Shown: piece by piece, positions 23,165-33,815 of the stretch
How the letters are laid out: every line of letters starts with the position of its first letter
How positions within the stretch are numbered: the stretch's first letter is position 1
Assembly (NCBI RefSeq): GCF_000283155.1
Contig: NW_004454181.1
Location: forward strand, 27,363,650-27,427,649
Reading direction: 5' to 3'
Origin: Ceratotherium simum simum
Lineage: Eukaryota > Chordata > Mammalia > Perissodactyla > Rhinocerotidae
DNA length: 64,000 nt
Translations under genes and position numbers: made by a program
Notes under the pieces: generated by a model
What the model saw: the letters and a program-made list of their open reading frames with translations, nothing else
The model's database searches: none
Told to the model about the DNA's origin: nothing

Positions 23165-23640
23165 ACACCCTCCTTCATTCATTTATTCATTCAGTGAATT
23201 GTTATTGTGTGCCTGATGCTGAGAATATAATAGAGAACAATGTAGACATAGTCTTTCCTTCAGGAACCTCAGAGTCTAGTGAGAGAATGAGACACAAAAT
23301 ACAGTATGAGGCTAGGATTGTGATATATTGCAGGGAGCTAACAGAACTCTGAGGAGGGGGCACCTAAGCCAGATTTGGTGGTCAGGGAAGACTTCCCAGA
23401 GGAAGAGCCATCAATGCTGGGACCTTAAGGATGAGTAGAAAGTCATTAAGCAAAGGAGGGGAAGGGAAGAGACAGCATTCCAGGCAGAGGGAACAGCATG
23501 TCTAAAAGCCAGGTGTCAAGAGAGCACAACAGCTCATGCTGGGCTGTAAGCTTCGTTAAGAACTTTGAACTTTATTCTTGGGGGCAGTGAGAGCCATTTC
23601 TTTTCAGGGAAAAATGAAGAAAGCCTATAGAATTTGAATT
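23165..23640 (-). repeat. L2 LINE, antisense
   Basis: It starts with TTCATTCATTTATTCATTCA, then 'gtgtgcctgatgctgagaat', 'ggtcagggaagacttcccagaggaag' and 'agcattccaggcagagggaacagcatg'. This is a clean antisense L2 series. Confidence 0.8.
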
Positions 23641-24085
23641 TCCCCAAGGCCCAGGTTTATATCTCTTCCTTTTAAAGTCCATACCCTCACAACCCACCCC
23701 CTGAAGAATGGCACAATATTATTCTTTAATTTTTTGTTTTCTTCCCAGGCATGAGCTGCTTGTCCCACAGACCCTTGATCTCTGTTTTCCTTTTGTCAGC
23801 AAAGAAGTTCGTCTTGCATTGTAATCATTCCTAAGCCAGGGCAGAGATTCAGCTCCTGCAAGAATAGGCCAGGGAATGCCAAACTCCTTTCTAGGACCAA
23901 AGTCCTTGATGGAGAGACAATGGCTCCTCTCAAGGTGAGGTCCTGGAGACCTCGAGCATCAACATCTTTGGGGGCATTTGTTAAAAGGCAGCTTCCCAGA
24001 TCCCCTCCCAGGCCTGCTCAGTCCTCACTCAGTGTAGGTGGCCCTGGAATGGGCATCAGTGCCCCAGGTGACCCTGCAGCTCACT
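23641..24085. other. Intergenic, small MER5-like piece
   Basis: 'gcatttgttaaaaggcagcttcccagatcccctcccaggcc' near 23968 resembles the middle of MER5A. The rest is unique. Confidence 0.4.
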
Positions 24086-24089
24086 CAGG

Positions 24090-24362
24090 CAAGAAGCACA
24101 GGTGCGGTGGTCAAGAGCACAGACCCTGGGGGCCGTTCCCTCCACGGCCAGTCCGAGCCCTGCCTCGACCTGCACATGGCTCAGCTGTTTGACCGTAGGC
24201 CAGTTACTTCATCTCCCCAAGTCGCTGCTTCCTCTTCTTGACAATGAGAATAATAATCATAAAACCTACCCTAGAGGGTTATGGAGAGGGGTAGATGAGG
24301 TTCTGCAGGTAACACACTTGGCACAGAGATCGGCATACAGGAAGTGCTCAGTAAAGGTGAAA
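24090..24362 (+). repeat. MIR SINE, sense
   Basis: 'gtggtcaagagcacagaccctgggg', 'ccagttacttcatctccccaag' and 'cacagagatcggcatacaggaagtgctcagtaaagg' appear in order across nearly the full MIR length. Confidence 0.85.
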
Positions 24363-25514
24363 GAACAAAAACGGGTGTGTCTTGGACCCCATTTCAGTCA
24401 TAAATGGGCACGGGGCTAAACGGCCACAGGCTTGGATAATCAGGGGCTGGAATCTAGGATTAAACACACCTGAGAGGCGGAGACGAGGCCTAGGTACCTG
24501 AGAGGGGCCTGAGAGCCAGTAGGCTGAACAAGCAGACTGCCTGGCAGCTGGGAAAGGGTGAGAGAGGGTCCCAGCGCACAGCAGAGAGGGTGGAAATGAA
24601 ATGTTCAGAGAATCTGATAGGAAGCTTGGTTCCGCCAACTCTGGGTGGCAATGGATTCTTGCCACTACAAACCAGCCAAAGCAAAAAAAAATTTTTGGTT
24701 CATTTAACTACAAAGGCCAGGGGTAGTTAAATCCAGTTTAAAAAACATCATCAGAAACCAGTCTCCACTTCTCGGCTTTACTTTCTTTCTGTCTTAGCAT
24801 TGTTCTCAGGCAGGCTTGCTCTTCGTCCTGGAGAAAGTCAACCAGCAGCTCTGGGTATAGCTCTGCAGGTAGCAACTCCAGCAGAGACACAGCACGTCTT
24901 CTGCATTAGCTGCAACCAAAATCCTGAGGCTGACATTCATAGGCTTGGCTTGGGTCACACCCCCATCTCTGAACCAATCACTGTGACCAGGGAAATGGAA
25001 TGTTCTGATTGGCCAGGCCTGTATCATGTATGCAGTCTGGAATCCAAACCGCATGGACTAAGCATCAAGAGCTCCCTGAATAAAATAGGGGCCTCGTTTC
25101 TGGAAGAAGGGATGAGGACAAGTACAAGAGGGGTTCTCAGTTTGTCCGTGTGTGAGACACCCTTGTGGCCAGCTGTCCCTGGAGCCAAATACTTGGGCAC
25201 CTGAGCATCCATGTAGCTCTGCTGCAGCCACCACAGGCTTGGTCCTTGGGCTGGGGATTCTTGCTGCCCTGGACAGCAGGTGGGAGGAGTCCTCCTCACA
25301 GAGATAACGATATCCCAGAGGGTTTGCACAAGCCCGTAGCTAGATTCTCCTAGTGTCCTTCAAGACAGGCTGTAAAGGACAAAAAATCGGGGTCTTAACG
25401 GGGGAGGAGAATGGGGAGATGCTAAAATGCCTCCAGCTCGCAGGAAGGCTGGAACTCCTCACCCCAGGTGCCCACAGACCCTGGAAGCTGGCAGCCTTGG
25501 GCGGGGGAGGCATT
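24363..25514. other. Intergenic, with an old unclassified repeat
   Basis: At about 24830-25050, CTGAACCAATCACTGTGACC and TTCTGATTGGCCAGGCCTGT belong to an ancient repeat family also seen near 36310 and 38180. The remainder is unique with no supported gene. Confidence 0.45.
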
Positions 25515-25528
25515 AAGGATGACATCCC

Positions 25529-25823
25529 TGGGCTGGCCCCGTGGCTTAGCGGTTAAGTGCGTGTGCTCCGCTCCTGGCGGCCCGGGGTTCAGATCCTGGG
25601 CGCGCGGACGCATCGCTTGTCCGGCCATGCTGAGGCCACATCCCACATACAGCAACTAGAAGGATATGCAACTATGACATACAACTATCTACTGGGGCTT
25701 TGGGGGAAAAAAAAAAGGAGGAGGATTGGCAATAGATGTTAGCTCAGAGCCGGTCTTCCTCAGCAAAAAGAGGAGGATTAGCATGGATGTTAGCTCAGGG
25801 CTGATCTTCCTCACCAACAAAAA
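25529..25823 (+). mobile_element. ERE SINE, sense, long-module form
   Basis: Head and CTACTGGGGCTTTGGGGG core are followed by an extra module in two copies (GGATTGGCAATAGATGTTAG, then GGATTAGCATGGATGTTAGC), each ending near a CTTCCTCA. The 14-bp TSD AAGGATGACATCCC is at 25515-25528 and 25824-25837 with one mismatch. Confidence 0.95.
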
Positions 25824-25837
25824 AAGGATGACGTCCC

Positions 25838-26294
25838 CGCTCAGCTGCTATCGCCCTTCCCCCTCCCCAGCACCCTCTGAACTGTGCAGTCCTCCTCTGA
25901 GCGCACTTTCACTCTCCAGGCACAGATGGTGGGCCCTTGTATTCATCAATAACTAGGTTAGCGCCTGCAGTGGGCCACGCCCTGTGCCAGGAGCTACAGT
26001 GTGTCCCCGCGCATAGCCCACAACCTCATGGAACACACAGCTCTAGAAAGTGTGCATTCTTTATATTTAACCACACAAGTTATACAAGAAGTGATTCTCC
26101 TTGTAAAATATTCCAACAATTTATTTACTACTGAGGCTGCTTGACTCTCCCCAGCCAGCCTCTCCCTCAAAGTAACCTCAGTTATTCATTTGGTGTATAG
26201 CTGTTGAAATATTTTTTACATGTGTACATCCTAATATGTTCACATGTAGAAATAGATAGCTTTTGTTGGTTGACATTAAAAAAATGGGTCCAGG
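25838..26294. other. Intergenic, L1-like tail
   Basis: AT-rich sequence at about 26050-26290 resembles an old antisense L1 tail (GCTGTTGAAATATTTTTTAC). The rest is unique. Confidence 0.4.
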
Positions 26295-26521
26295 GGCCAG
26301 CCTGGGGTGGAGTCATTAAGTGCGCACACTCTGCTGCTGGCGGCCCGGGTTCAGATCCGGGGTGCGCACTGATGCACCGCTTGTCAGGCCATGCTGTGGC
26401 GGGTCCCCTATAAAGTGGAGGAGGATGGGCACAGATGTTAGCCCAGGGCCAGTCTTCCTCAGCAAAAAGAGGAGGATTGGCACGGATGTTAGCTCAGGGC
26501 TGATCCCCCTCACAAAAGAAA
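26295..26521 (+). mobile_element. ERE SINE, sense, short head plus module
   Basis: Head with GGCGGCCCGGGTTCAGATCC, then a shortened middle (CCCTATAAAGTGGAGGAGGA) lacking the CTACTGGGGC core, then two GTTAGC modules. The TSD is poor (GGTCCA), so this copy is older. Confidence 0.88.
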
Positions 26522-26647
26522 AGGTCCAAAGGAGGACACAGTGAAGTCTCCCTCCGACCCCATCCCCCAGCTGCTCAATGCCCTCCCAGAGCAGCTGGCC
26601 AGGGGTCAGCAGTTTCCAGGGCTTCCTTCCAGATAAGCTAGGCCACA

Positions 26648-26973
26648 AGTCAGCAATCCTTGTCTGTAAAGGGCCAGATCATAAATATTTTAAGCTTTGT
26701 GGGCTTATGGTCTCTGTCACAACTAATCAACTCTGCCACTGTGTTGAGAAAGGAGCGATAGACAACCCATAAATGAATGAGCGTGGCTGTGTGCCAATAA
26801 AACTTTATTTATGGACACTGAAATGTGAATTTCATATCATTTTCAGTGTAATGAAATATTGTTCTTCTTTTGATTGTTTTTCAACTATTTAAAAATCTAA
26901 ACACCATTCCTAGCTCGCTAGCTGTACCAAGACAGGCTGGATTAGGCTCATGGACTATAGTTTGCTGACCCTA
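26648..26973. mobile_element. Charlie-like hAT DNA transposon, non-autonomous
   Basis: 'gtctgtaaagggccagatcataaatattttaagctttgtgggc' near 26659, TGCCAATAAAACTTTATTTA near 26794 and TATAGTTTGCTGACCCTA at the end match a common mammalian MER1-type element. I am unsure of the subfamily name. Confidence 0.7.
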
Positions 26974-26984
26974 GTCTATGTACA

Positions 26985-27270
26985 TAAAAAACAAGCATGC
27001 ATTTGATTTCACTCATATGTGGAAGATAAACAAACTCATGGATAAAGAGAAGAAGATTTTTGTGAGGGGGATCAGCCCTCTTACCAGAGGAGAAGGAGGT
27101 GGGAGGGTGGGCGAAAGGGGTAAATGGGCACATATGTACCGTGATGGATAAAAATTGGATTATTGGTGGTGAGCACAATGCAGTCTATACAGAAACTGAT
27201 AAATAATAATGTACACCTGAAAGTACACCATGTTATAAACCGTTATGACCTCAATAAAATAATTGAAAAA
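26985..27270 (+). mobile_element. Young L1 3' end, sense, 5'-truncated
   Basis: CACTCATATGTGGAAGATAA near 27010, 'ttggattattggtggtgagcac' near 27153 and 'ctgaaagtacaccatgttataaacc' near 27218 run into CTCAATAAAATAATTGAAAA. It is less decayed than the other L1 pieces here and looks like the lineage-specific L1 3' UTR. Confidence 0.75.
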
Positions 27271-27289
27271 AAACCCCACAACTTTTTTC

Positions 27290-27790
27290 TGGTACAAGAT
27301 TCAATCCAGGATCACATGTTGCATTTAACTGTCGTGTTCCTGTAGTCTCCTTAAATCTGGATCACTTCCTCAGTTTTTCTTGGTTTTTTATGACCTTGAT
27401 GTTTTTTAAGAGTACCTGTTGTTTTGTAGAATGTCCCTCAATTGGGATTTGCCTGATATTTTCTCATGATTAGATTCAGGTTATGAATTTTTGGCAGAAA
27501 TATCACAAAAGTGATATTGTGTCTTTCTTGGTGCACCACATCAGGAGGCAGGAAATACCAGTTTGTCCCCATGTTGGTGATGTTAACGTCCACTTGGTTA
27601 AGGTGGTGTCCACCAGGTTTCTCCATTGTCAAGTTACTCCTTTTCCCATTACATATAAAAAGGAATTCGTGGGCAGATCCTTTGATACTATGTACATGTA
27701 GTGTTCCTCATCACACTTCCATTCACTAGCTGTAGCATTCATTGCTGATTCCTGCCTGAAACAATTATTACAGTTGTCAACTTAAAAAGC
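27290..27790. mobile_element. Old L1-type repeat
   Basis: 'gatttgcctgatattttctcatgattagattcagg' near 27446 and 'ggttaaggtggtgtccaccaggtttctcc' near 27597 are characteristic of an ancient L1M-type repeat common in mammals. Orientation is not assigned. Confidence 0.55.
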
Positions 27791-27798
27791 AAAAAAAA

Positions 27799-28045
27799 AG
27801 GGCCGCCGGGTGGCACAGCAGTTAGGTGTGCGCGCTCCGCTGCGGCGGCCCAGGGTTTGCAGTTTCGGATCCTGGGCGTGCACCCCCACACCGCTTGTCA
27901 AGCCATGCTGTGGCAGCGTCCCATATAAAGTAGAGGAAGATGGGCACGAGTGTTAGCCCAGGGCTAGTCTTCCTTAGCAAAAACAGGAGGATTGGCTAAC
28001 AGACGTTAGCTCAGGACTGATCTTCCTCACACACACACACAAAAA
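27799..28045 (+). mobile_element. ERE SINE, sense, diverged head plus module
   Basis: It starts GGGCCGCCGGGTGGCACAGC, an alternative head, followed by CCCATATAAAGTAGAGGAAG and two GTTAGC modules. The end runs into a short (CA)n and A-run. No clear TSD was found. Confidence 0.88.
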
Positions 28046-28054
28046 AACAAGCAT

Positions 28055-28340
28055 GCAATGCATGAACAGTCTTTCTCCTCTTTTTCACCTGAAGGGAGCA
28101 TGCTATACACATTGATCTGTATTTTGTTGATTTTCTCACTTTGTGGTATGTCTTAGAGATCACGACACATCTGTTCATGCAGAGCTTCCCCATTTTTACC
28201 TTTGGCATAATATTACATTTTATTCCATGATTCCAAAATACAGTTAGCATAATTTCCTAGCCAGTCACTTAACGATGGGTATTTAGATTATTTCCTTTTG
28301 CTATTATAAACTGTTTCATTGAAAAAAAAAACTTGTACAT
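28055..28340 (-). mobile_element. Old L1M fragment, antisense
   Basis: 'catgctatacacattgatctg' and 'gatgggtatttagattatttccttttgctattataaa' fit an antisense old L1 tail. Confidence 0.55.
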
Positions 28341-28357
28341 CTTTATTTGTGTGTATT

Positions 28358-29330
28358 TTGAGCTTTATTGAGATATAGTTCACATACCATCCATTTTAAG
28401 TGTACAATTCAATGGCTTTTAGTATATTTACAAAACTGTGCACATGGCAGCACGATCAATTTTATTTTTATTTGTTGTGAGGAGGACTAGCCCTGAGCTA
28501 ACATCTGATGCCAATCCTCCCCTTTTTTCCTGAGGAAGAGTGGCCCTGAGCTAACATCCGTGCCCACCTTCCTCTACTTTATATGGTACGCCGCCACAGC
28601 GTGGCTTACCAAGTGGTGTGTCAGTGCACGCCCGGGATCCGAACCTGCGCACGCACTTAACCGCTTGCGCCACCGGGCCAGCCCCAGCACGATCAATTTT
28701 AGAACATTGTCATTGCCCCCAAAATAAACTGTACTCTTTAGCTGTCATCCCTCAACCCTCCATACCCCCTCAGCCCTAGGGAACCACTAATCTACTTTCT
28801 GTCTCTGTGGATTTCCTATTTTGGATATTTACATAGAATCATAAAATATGTGGTCTTTTGTGACTGGCTTTTTTCACTTAGTATAAAGTTTTCAAGGTTA
28901 ATCCATGTTGTAGCACATTATTAGTATTTCATTTCTTTTTGTTGCAGAATAATATTCTATTATATGGCTATACCACATTTTATTTACCTATTTATCAGCT
29001 CATGGACATTTGGATTGTTTCTGCTTTTTGGCTATGAATAATGCTGCTATGAACATTCACATGCAAATTTTTGTGTGAACATATGTTTCCACTTCTCTTG
29101 GTTATATATCTAGGAGTGGAATTGCTGGGTCATATGGTAATTCTATGTTTAACGGTTTGAGGAACTGCCAGAATGTTTTCCAAAGTGGCTGCACCATTTT
29201 ATATTCCCACTAGCAATGTATGAGGGTTCCAATTTCTCCACAGCCTCACCAAACTGTGTCAATATCTGTCTTTTTCATGATAGCCATCCCAGTGGGTATG
29301 AGGCAGTATCTCACTGTGATCCATGTGTGT
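28358..29330 (-). mobile_element. L1M 3' end, antisense, split by an ERE
   Basis: 'tttattgagatatagttcacataccatcc' near 28361 begins the antisense 3' UTR. After the ERE at 28465-28685 it resumes with 'gggaaccactaatctactttctgtctctg' near 28779 and continues to 'tgggtatgaggcagtatctcactgtg'. Rejoined, it is one L1 piece. Confidence 0.85.
28465..28685 (-). mobile_element. ERE SINE, antisense, inserted in L1
   Basis: Two antisense modules (CCTGAGCTAACATC) precede the reversed head ending CACCGGGCCAGCCCC. A perfect 16-bp TSD, AGCACGATCAATTTTA, lies at 28449-28464 and 28686-28701, so the element is younger than the L1 it splits. Confidence 0.95.
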
Positions 29331-29399
29331 TTTTAACCAAATATATTCTTCTGAGATTTTTTTAGTTCATTTCTATATCTTGGTCTTTTTTCCACGTGA

Positions 29400-29815
29400 T
29401 TATATGTAGATCTTGGTGCTTGTTAAATGCTGCGTAGTATGCCAGAGCACAGCTGGAGCCCAGTTCAGCCGCTTCCTCTGATGGCTATCTAGGCTGTTTC
29501 CAACTTTTTACCAGTACAAACAACACGGCAATGAACATTCTTGTTTTGCCTCCTTGTGCGCAGAGCAAGCATTTCTTGAGGATAGTCTTAGAAGTGGAAT
29601 TGCTGGATTAAGGATACGCATATTTAAAATTTTTAAAGATATTACAAATTACCCTCTGAAAAAGCTCTACCAATTTACACTCCACTAATAGTGTAGAAGA
29701 GTGCTCATTTCACTACTTGCGTGGAAGCCCTGGATATTAACCCTTTCATTGGTGCCAAAAAAGCATCTTGTTTTTATTTACATTTCCCTCATCAATGCGA
29801 GGTTGACCACAGAGC
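29400..29815 (-). mobile_element. Ancient L1M tail, antisense
   Basis: 'gatggctatctaggctgtttccaac' near 29480 and 'cttagaagtggaattgctggatt' near 29587 give the same old L1 end as at 5040-5290. Confidence 0.65.
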
Positions 29816-30284
29816 AATATCCCAACCCGTGGCTCTCCTCCTCTGGTGCCAGGGCGCTATCCTCTCATCTCTGTGTCTCCATGCCACCAGCACAGAGCTG
29901 AGTGCAGCAGCTACTGAGAAATGTTGGAGTCAGGCACTGTGATTTTTGTAGTCTTAGATGATAAAAATATGTTCTGAGACCCTACCAAATTCTCCAGTAC
30001 CTTAGCTCTCCAAGATTTAGTTGTGAATGTTAGAGCTTCTGTCTGATCTGTGTTGTCTTCTAAGCCTTGAAGAAACCAGGAATCCTCGACCGGTCTAGGG
30101 AGCAGTTCTTTAGTAACCAGCAGAATGACTTGAACACCTGGGCAGGCTGGAATGCAGGAGTGTTTCAAGACAGGTCCTAGGGTCCTGGGAAGCAGGTTCT
30201 TCTGCTGGAAACTTCCTGATAACATCATCCCAACAGAACCGAAAAAAGCTTCAGGGGTCAGCGAGAGCCGTTCCATCATACAGA
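29816..30284. other. Intergenic, nothing recognised
   Basis: The minus frame at 29911-30279 has no domain I know and no splice context. Confidence 0.45.
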
Positions 30285-30700
30285 TTAGGAGAATGAGGCC
30301 CCAGCTAGGGAAGCGACTTGTACCAGGTCACACAGCCTATCAGGAGTGGAGCTGTGAGTGCAGCCCAGGTTCTGATTCCAGGCCAGTAGTCTTTCCTCAA
30401 AACAGGTAGAATCCGAGGATTCGCCTCTAAACCCCTCCCCAAGCTCCTCTACCCCTAAATGGAGACCATGACCTTTCCCAGAAGGCAGCATAGAGCAGGG
30501 CTTAAGGGCCCTGGTTTTTGAAGCAGACAGCCCTGGATTCAAATCCCGGCTAAGCCACTGAGGTCCAGTTACTTCGCCCTTTGACCTTCATCTTTGACAG
30601 TTAATGTCACCTATCTCACAGGAGAATGTCAGATTTAAATGAGCCAAATACATTGCCTGATATACAGTAAACACTCAGTAAACTGTGCCTGTTATTTTTT
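30285..30700. repeat. Two MIR SINEs, opposite orientations
   Basis: Antisense MIR at 30285-30400 ('aggtcacacagcctatcaggag') and sense MIR at 30485-30700 ('ctggattcaaatcccggctaagccactg', then CAGTAAACACTCAGTAAACT). Confidence 0.75.
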
Positions 30701-30959
30701 CTCTCTAGCTCTCCTCCTTTTGGGTGAATCAGCTATGAGGATGTAAAGATTAATTTACCATAGGGTAGGGAATTCCCGGGGCAGACTCCACGCATTTGGG
30801 TGGGTCGCATGTCCCCCACTTTGTTACTTCATTTGGCTTGGCTTGAGTTGCCACCTCCCAAGTCATTTCTTTAATAAATCGCCGTTCACAGCAGAGGGAC
30901 TGCCCACATACTTGTTTATCTCTCCTAGGAGGAGCTGAGAACAAGGGTTCCTTTGAGCC

Positions 30960-31345
30960 CAGTGGTTCTCTCAACCTTGGTGGCCATTAGAATCACTTGA
31001 GGGAACATTCAAAAACACCGAGGAGTGGACCCCATCCCTTCCCTTATCCTGATCAAATTGGTTGGGAGTGGGGTCTAGGTCACTTGGGAAGAGGTGCTGA
31101 GCTGGCAAGAGGTAAGCCTGGAGCTGCTGGTAACCACTTGCCTTTGTAAGGGAAGAACTTGCCCGAGGATGAAGCCGGCAAAGGAAAGCAGAGGAGATCA
31201 AGAGGGATCCAGTCCCAATGACACCCTCTTATCCCCTGGATCCAGCCAGGCCTGATGCTAGACCTAAATGTTTCAGTTATATGAGCCAATAAATTCTCTT
31301 TTTTGCTCAAGTCAGTTTGAGATGGGTTTTTGTCACGCGCAGCTC
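30960..31345 (+). repeat. MER5A piece followed by an old unclassified repeat
   Basis: AGTGGTTCTCTCAACCTTGG starts a MER5A hAT fragment (about 30960-31085). Next to it, at 31090-31345, is an old repeat ending 'ttatatgagccaataaattctc', in sense relative to the copies at 36310 and 38180. Confidence 0.65.
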
Positions 31346-31739
31346 AAAGAGCACTGACTACGTGGGACATCTGAAGCGCCTTCCCACCCAGAGAGCAGGA
31401 TTCCAGCGTCTCTCTGGATGCTGCTTCCACCAGGCAAGGATCTTCAAAAAGTCCCCAGAACTGAGCGCAGAACACTTAGAGGTCATTTAGTCCCATCCCC
31501 TCCTTGTTTATGTGGGGAGAACTGCAGGCCAAGGAGGGGCGAGGACTTGTCCTGAGTCATGCCTACAACAAGGCCAATGGGATATCAGCCCTTGGCTCTG
31601 TCAATAAATACACCCATTCCCGTGTGGTGATAACAGGCAGCAGTGCAGTGCCAAAACGCTGACCACGTCTCCTTCTCAAGGACGCCCACTCGGGGACAGG
31701 GGCCCACTCCTTCAGCATGGAAAAGGGCTATGTTGCCTT
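31346..31739. other. Intergenic, nothing recognised
   Basis: Unique sequence, apart from a weak MIR-like antisense piece near 31500-31600 (GCCAAGGAGGGGCGAGGACT). Confidence 0.4.
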
Positions 31740-32200
31740 TTGCTCAGCGTTTCAGTTTCTCTAATTGCAATTGAACAAACGCGCATGTAAATGTCGTTGG
31801 GGTTTTTTTTTTGCCGATATATGTCTGAGAATTTAATAGTAATAAAAGTAGATCAACAATTGTGATTCAAAGCACCTAGAATATCATAAAAATACATTCT
31901 ATAAAAATATCAATAACAAAAAGGTGAAAGATTACATATTAGGTAGAGGAGAATTTGTGTAGCAGAATAAAACACATCACTGAGAGAACTCGGAAAATTG
32001 TTTACTCCTCATGGGAAAAGCCAAAGAGAAGAATAATAATGCACTTATTTCATTAGACCAGTCTGTGGAAATGTTCACCTCAAATTAATATAGAAATGAG
32101 TCTACACAAGGCAAGAGATTTTGAGATTTAAATTTAAGGGCAAATTTAAACGTTGTTGTTTTTAATCATTAATGGAATGTATGGACACGGGCAAAGATTT
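31740..32200. other. Unique AT-rich block, possible conserved element
   Basis: No repeat family recognised. It includes 'tctctaattgcaattgaacaaa' near 31758, AACAATTGTGATTCAAAGCA near 31854 and GTTTTTAATCATTAATGGAA near 32157. Very few CpGs and no long frame. Regulatory role not shown. Confidence 0.3.
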
Positions 32201-33310
32201 TTCAGGGGACAAAGATGTGCAAAAAGGGGAAAATGAAACCCTCCAGTAATCTCACCACCCTGCACTAACGCTGACAACATTTGGGGAGCATATCCTTTTG
32301 CGTGTGTTTGCTTGTTCTACGAAGATTTACATCAGGCAAGGTGAGGATTTGCTCTGGGGGGCCCAAACTATCCTCCTGAGGAAGGAATTGGGGTGAGTCT
32401 TGGAAGTGAGAGAGAGAAAGAGATCTTCATTCTTGGGGGTTGTATCAGACAGGCTTCTTGGTGCAAGCGTCAGAAACTAAAGAGAAGGGGATTGGTTTTG
32501 GAAGGCCAGTGGAAGCTTACACAATTGATGAAAGACTAGAAGAGCAGGCTTGGGTCAGCAGGAATTAAGGGAACTCTGAGGGCCGAGAAACAGGAAGTAG
32601 AAAAAGTAGTCATTACCTTTAACAGGGACAGAGGTGAGGATGCTATCAATGACCCACACCTGAGATTGCCACAAGGTGAACGGCCAGAAACCATTCCCTT
32701 GTCCTTGCCAGAGTCAACGTCCTGGGAAAGAGAATGTTAGATCACGTGTTCCGCACAGATTCACCCAGGTGAGTAGAGAAGGGCTCTGAGACTTCAACTG
32801 GAGGAGGCTATAGCAGTGGGAGGATGGAGCCAAGAATTACCTCTGCCCCAAGATAGTCAGGGAGAGGTAATTTCCTTGATGAAACTGGGGTGCTGTTAGG
32901 AGTGGAATGGGTGCTGTATAGCCCCAAATGGAGAGCTACCTGCTAGTGAGCCCAGAGGGAGCAGGCGCCTGGGGCTGCTGCTTCTAGGGACAGTTTGTAG
33001 GTGAGTCTGGAAACTGGTCCCAACCCAGCTACCCTAGCACACTGTTGGTATACCTGGGGAACAAAGCAACCGTGTTTGAGTAGTAAAGAGCTGTAACACT
33101 GGGTGTCCCTGCCATCTGTCATGGAGTGTGCGTAAGAAATATCTTTTCACTTTCCCAAATCCCTCTGAGAAACACCTGCAGGACCAGCCAAATGGAATGT
33201 GCCTTGATCGGTAAAGTGGTTTGTTTAATGGGTAACGACTGCACCTAGGGCTGGGACTACAGTATTGTTGACAGTGTGTTTCCAGGCTCCTGCCAACTGC
33301 CTCTCAGCAA
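32201..33310. other. Intergenic, old repeat remnants
   Basis: An L1-tail-like piece lies at 32220-32330 ('aaatgaaaccctccagtaatctcacc'). A diverged unclassified block follows (about 32390-32950). No gene supported. Confidence 0.4.
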
Positions 33311-33325
33311 CCAAGCTGCCCTTTT

Positions 33326-33565
33326 TTTCTTTTGGTGAGGAAGATTTGCCCTGAGCTAACATCTGCTGCCAATCTTCCTCTTTTTGCTTGAGGATGATTC
33401 GCTCTGAGCTAACATCTGTGCCAGTCTTCCTCTATTTTGTGTGTGGGTCGCCACCACAGCATGGCTGATGAGTGGAGCAGGTCACATCTGAGATCCTAAC
33501 CTTCGAACTCCAACCACTGAAGCAGAGCGTGCTGAACCCAACCACTAGGCCACCAGGGTGGGCCC
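33326..33565 (-). mobile_element. ERE SINE, antisense, old
   Basis: Two antisense modules ('cctgagctaacatctgctgcc', 'tctgagctaacatctgtgcc') and a diverged head ending CACCAGGGTGGGCCC. Flanks CCAAGCTGCCCTTTTT (33311-33326) and CCAGGCTGTCCTTTTT (33566-33581) are its TSD. Confidence 0.88.
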
Positions 33566-33581
33566 CCAGGCTGTCCTTTTT

Positions 33582-33798
33582 AATGTTTTTTTTTGTTGTT
33601 GTTGTTGTTTTTATTTATTTTTCCCCCAAAGCCCCAGTAGATAGTTGTATGTCATAGTTTCACATCCTTCTAGTTGCTGTATGTGGGATGCGGCCTCAGC
33701 ATGGCCGGAGAAGCGGTGTGTCGGTGCGTGCCCAGGATCCGAACCCGGGCCACCAGCAGCAGAGCGCGCGCACTTAACCGCTAAGCCACGGGACCGGG
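33582..33798 (-). mobile_element. ERE SINE, antisense, at the same target
   Basis: Younger-looking copy with CCCCCAAAGCCCCAGTAGAT and GGATCCGAACCCGGGCCACC. Its TSD is CCAGGCTGTCCTTTTT (33566-33581) and CCAAGCTGTCCTTTTT (about 33799-33815), so it reused the TSD of the ERE at 33326-33565. A (TTG)n run lies in its tail near 33590. Confidence 0.94.
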
Positions 33799-33815
33799 CC
33801 CAAGCTGTCCTTTTT

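Noticed and set aside
26983..28055. Shared AACAAGCATGCA motif at 26990 and 28049 as a long-range TSD
   Set aside because: The similarity ends after about a dozen bases and the enclosed sequence consists of several unrelated repeats, so chance is more likely.
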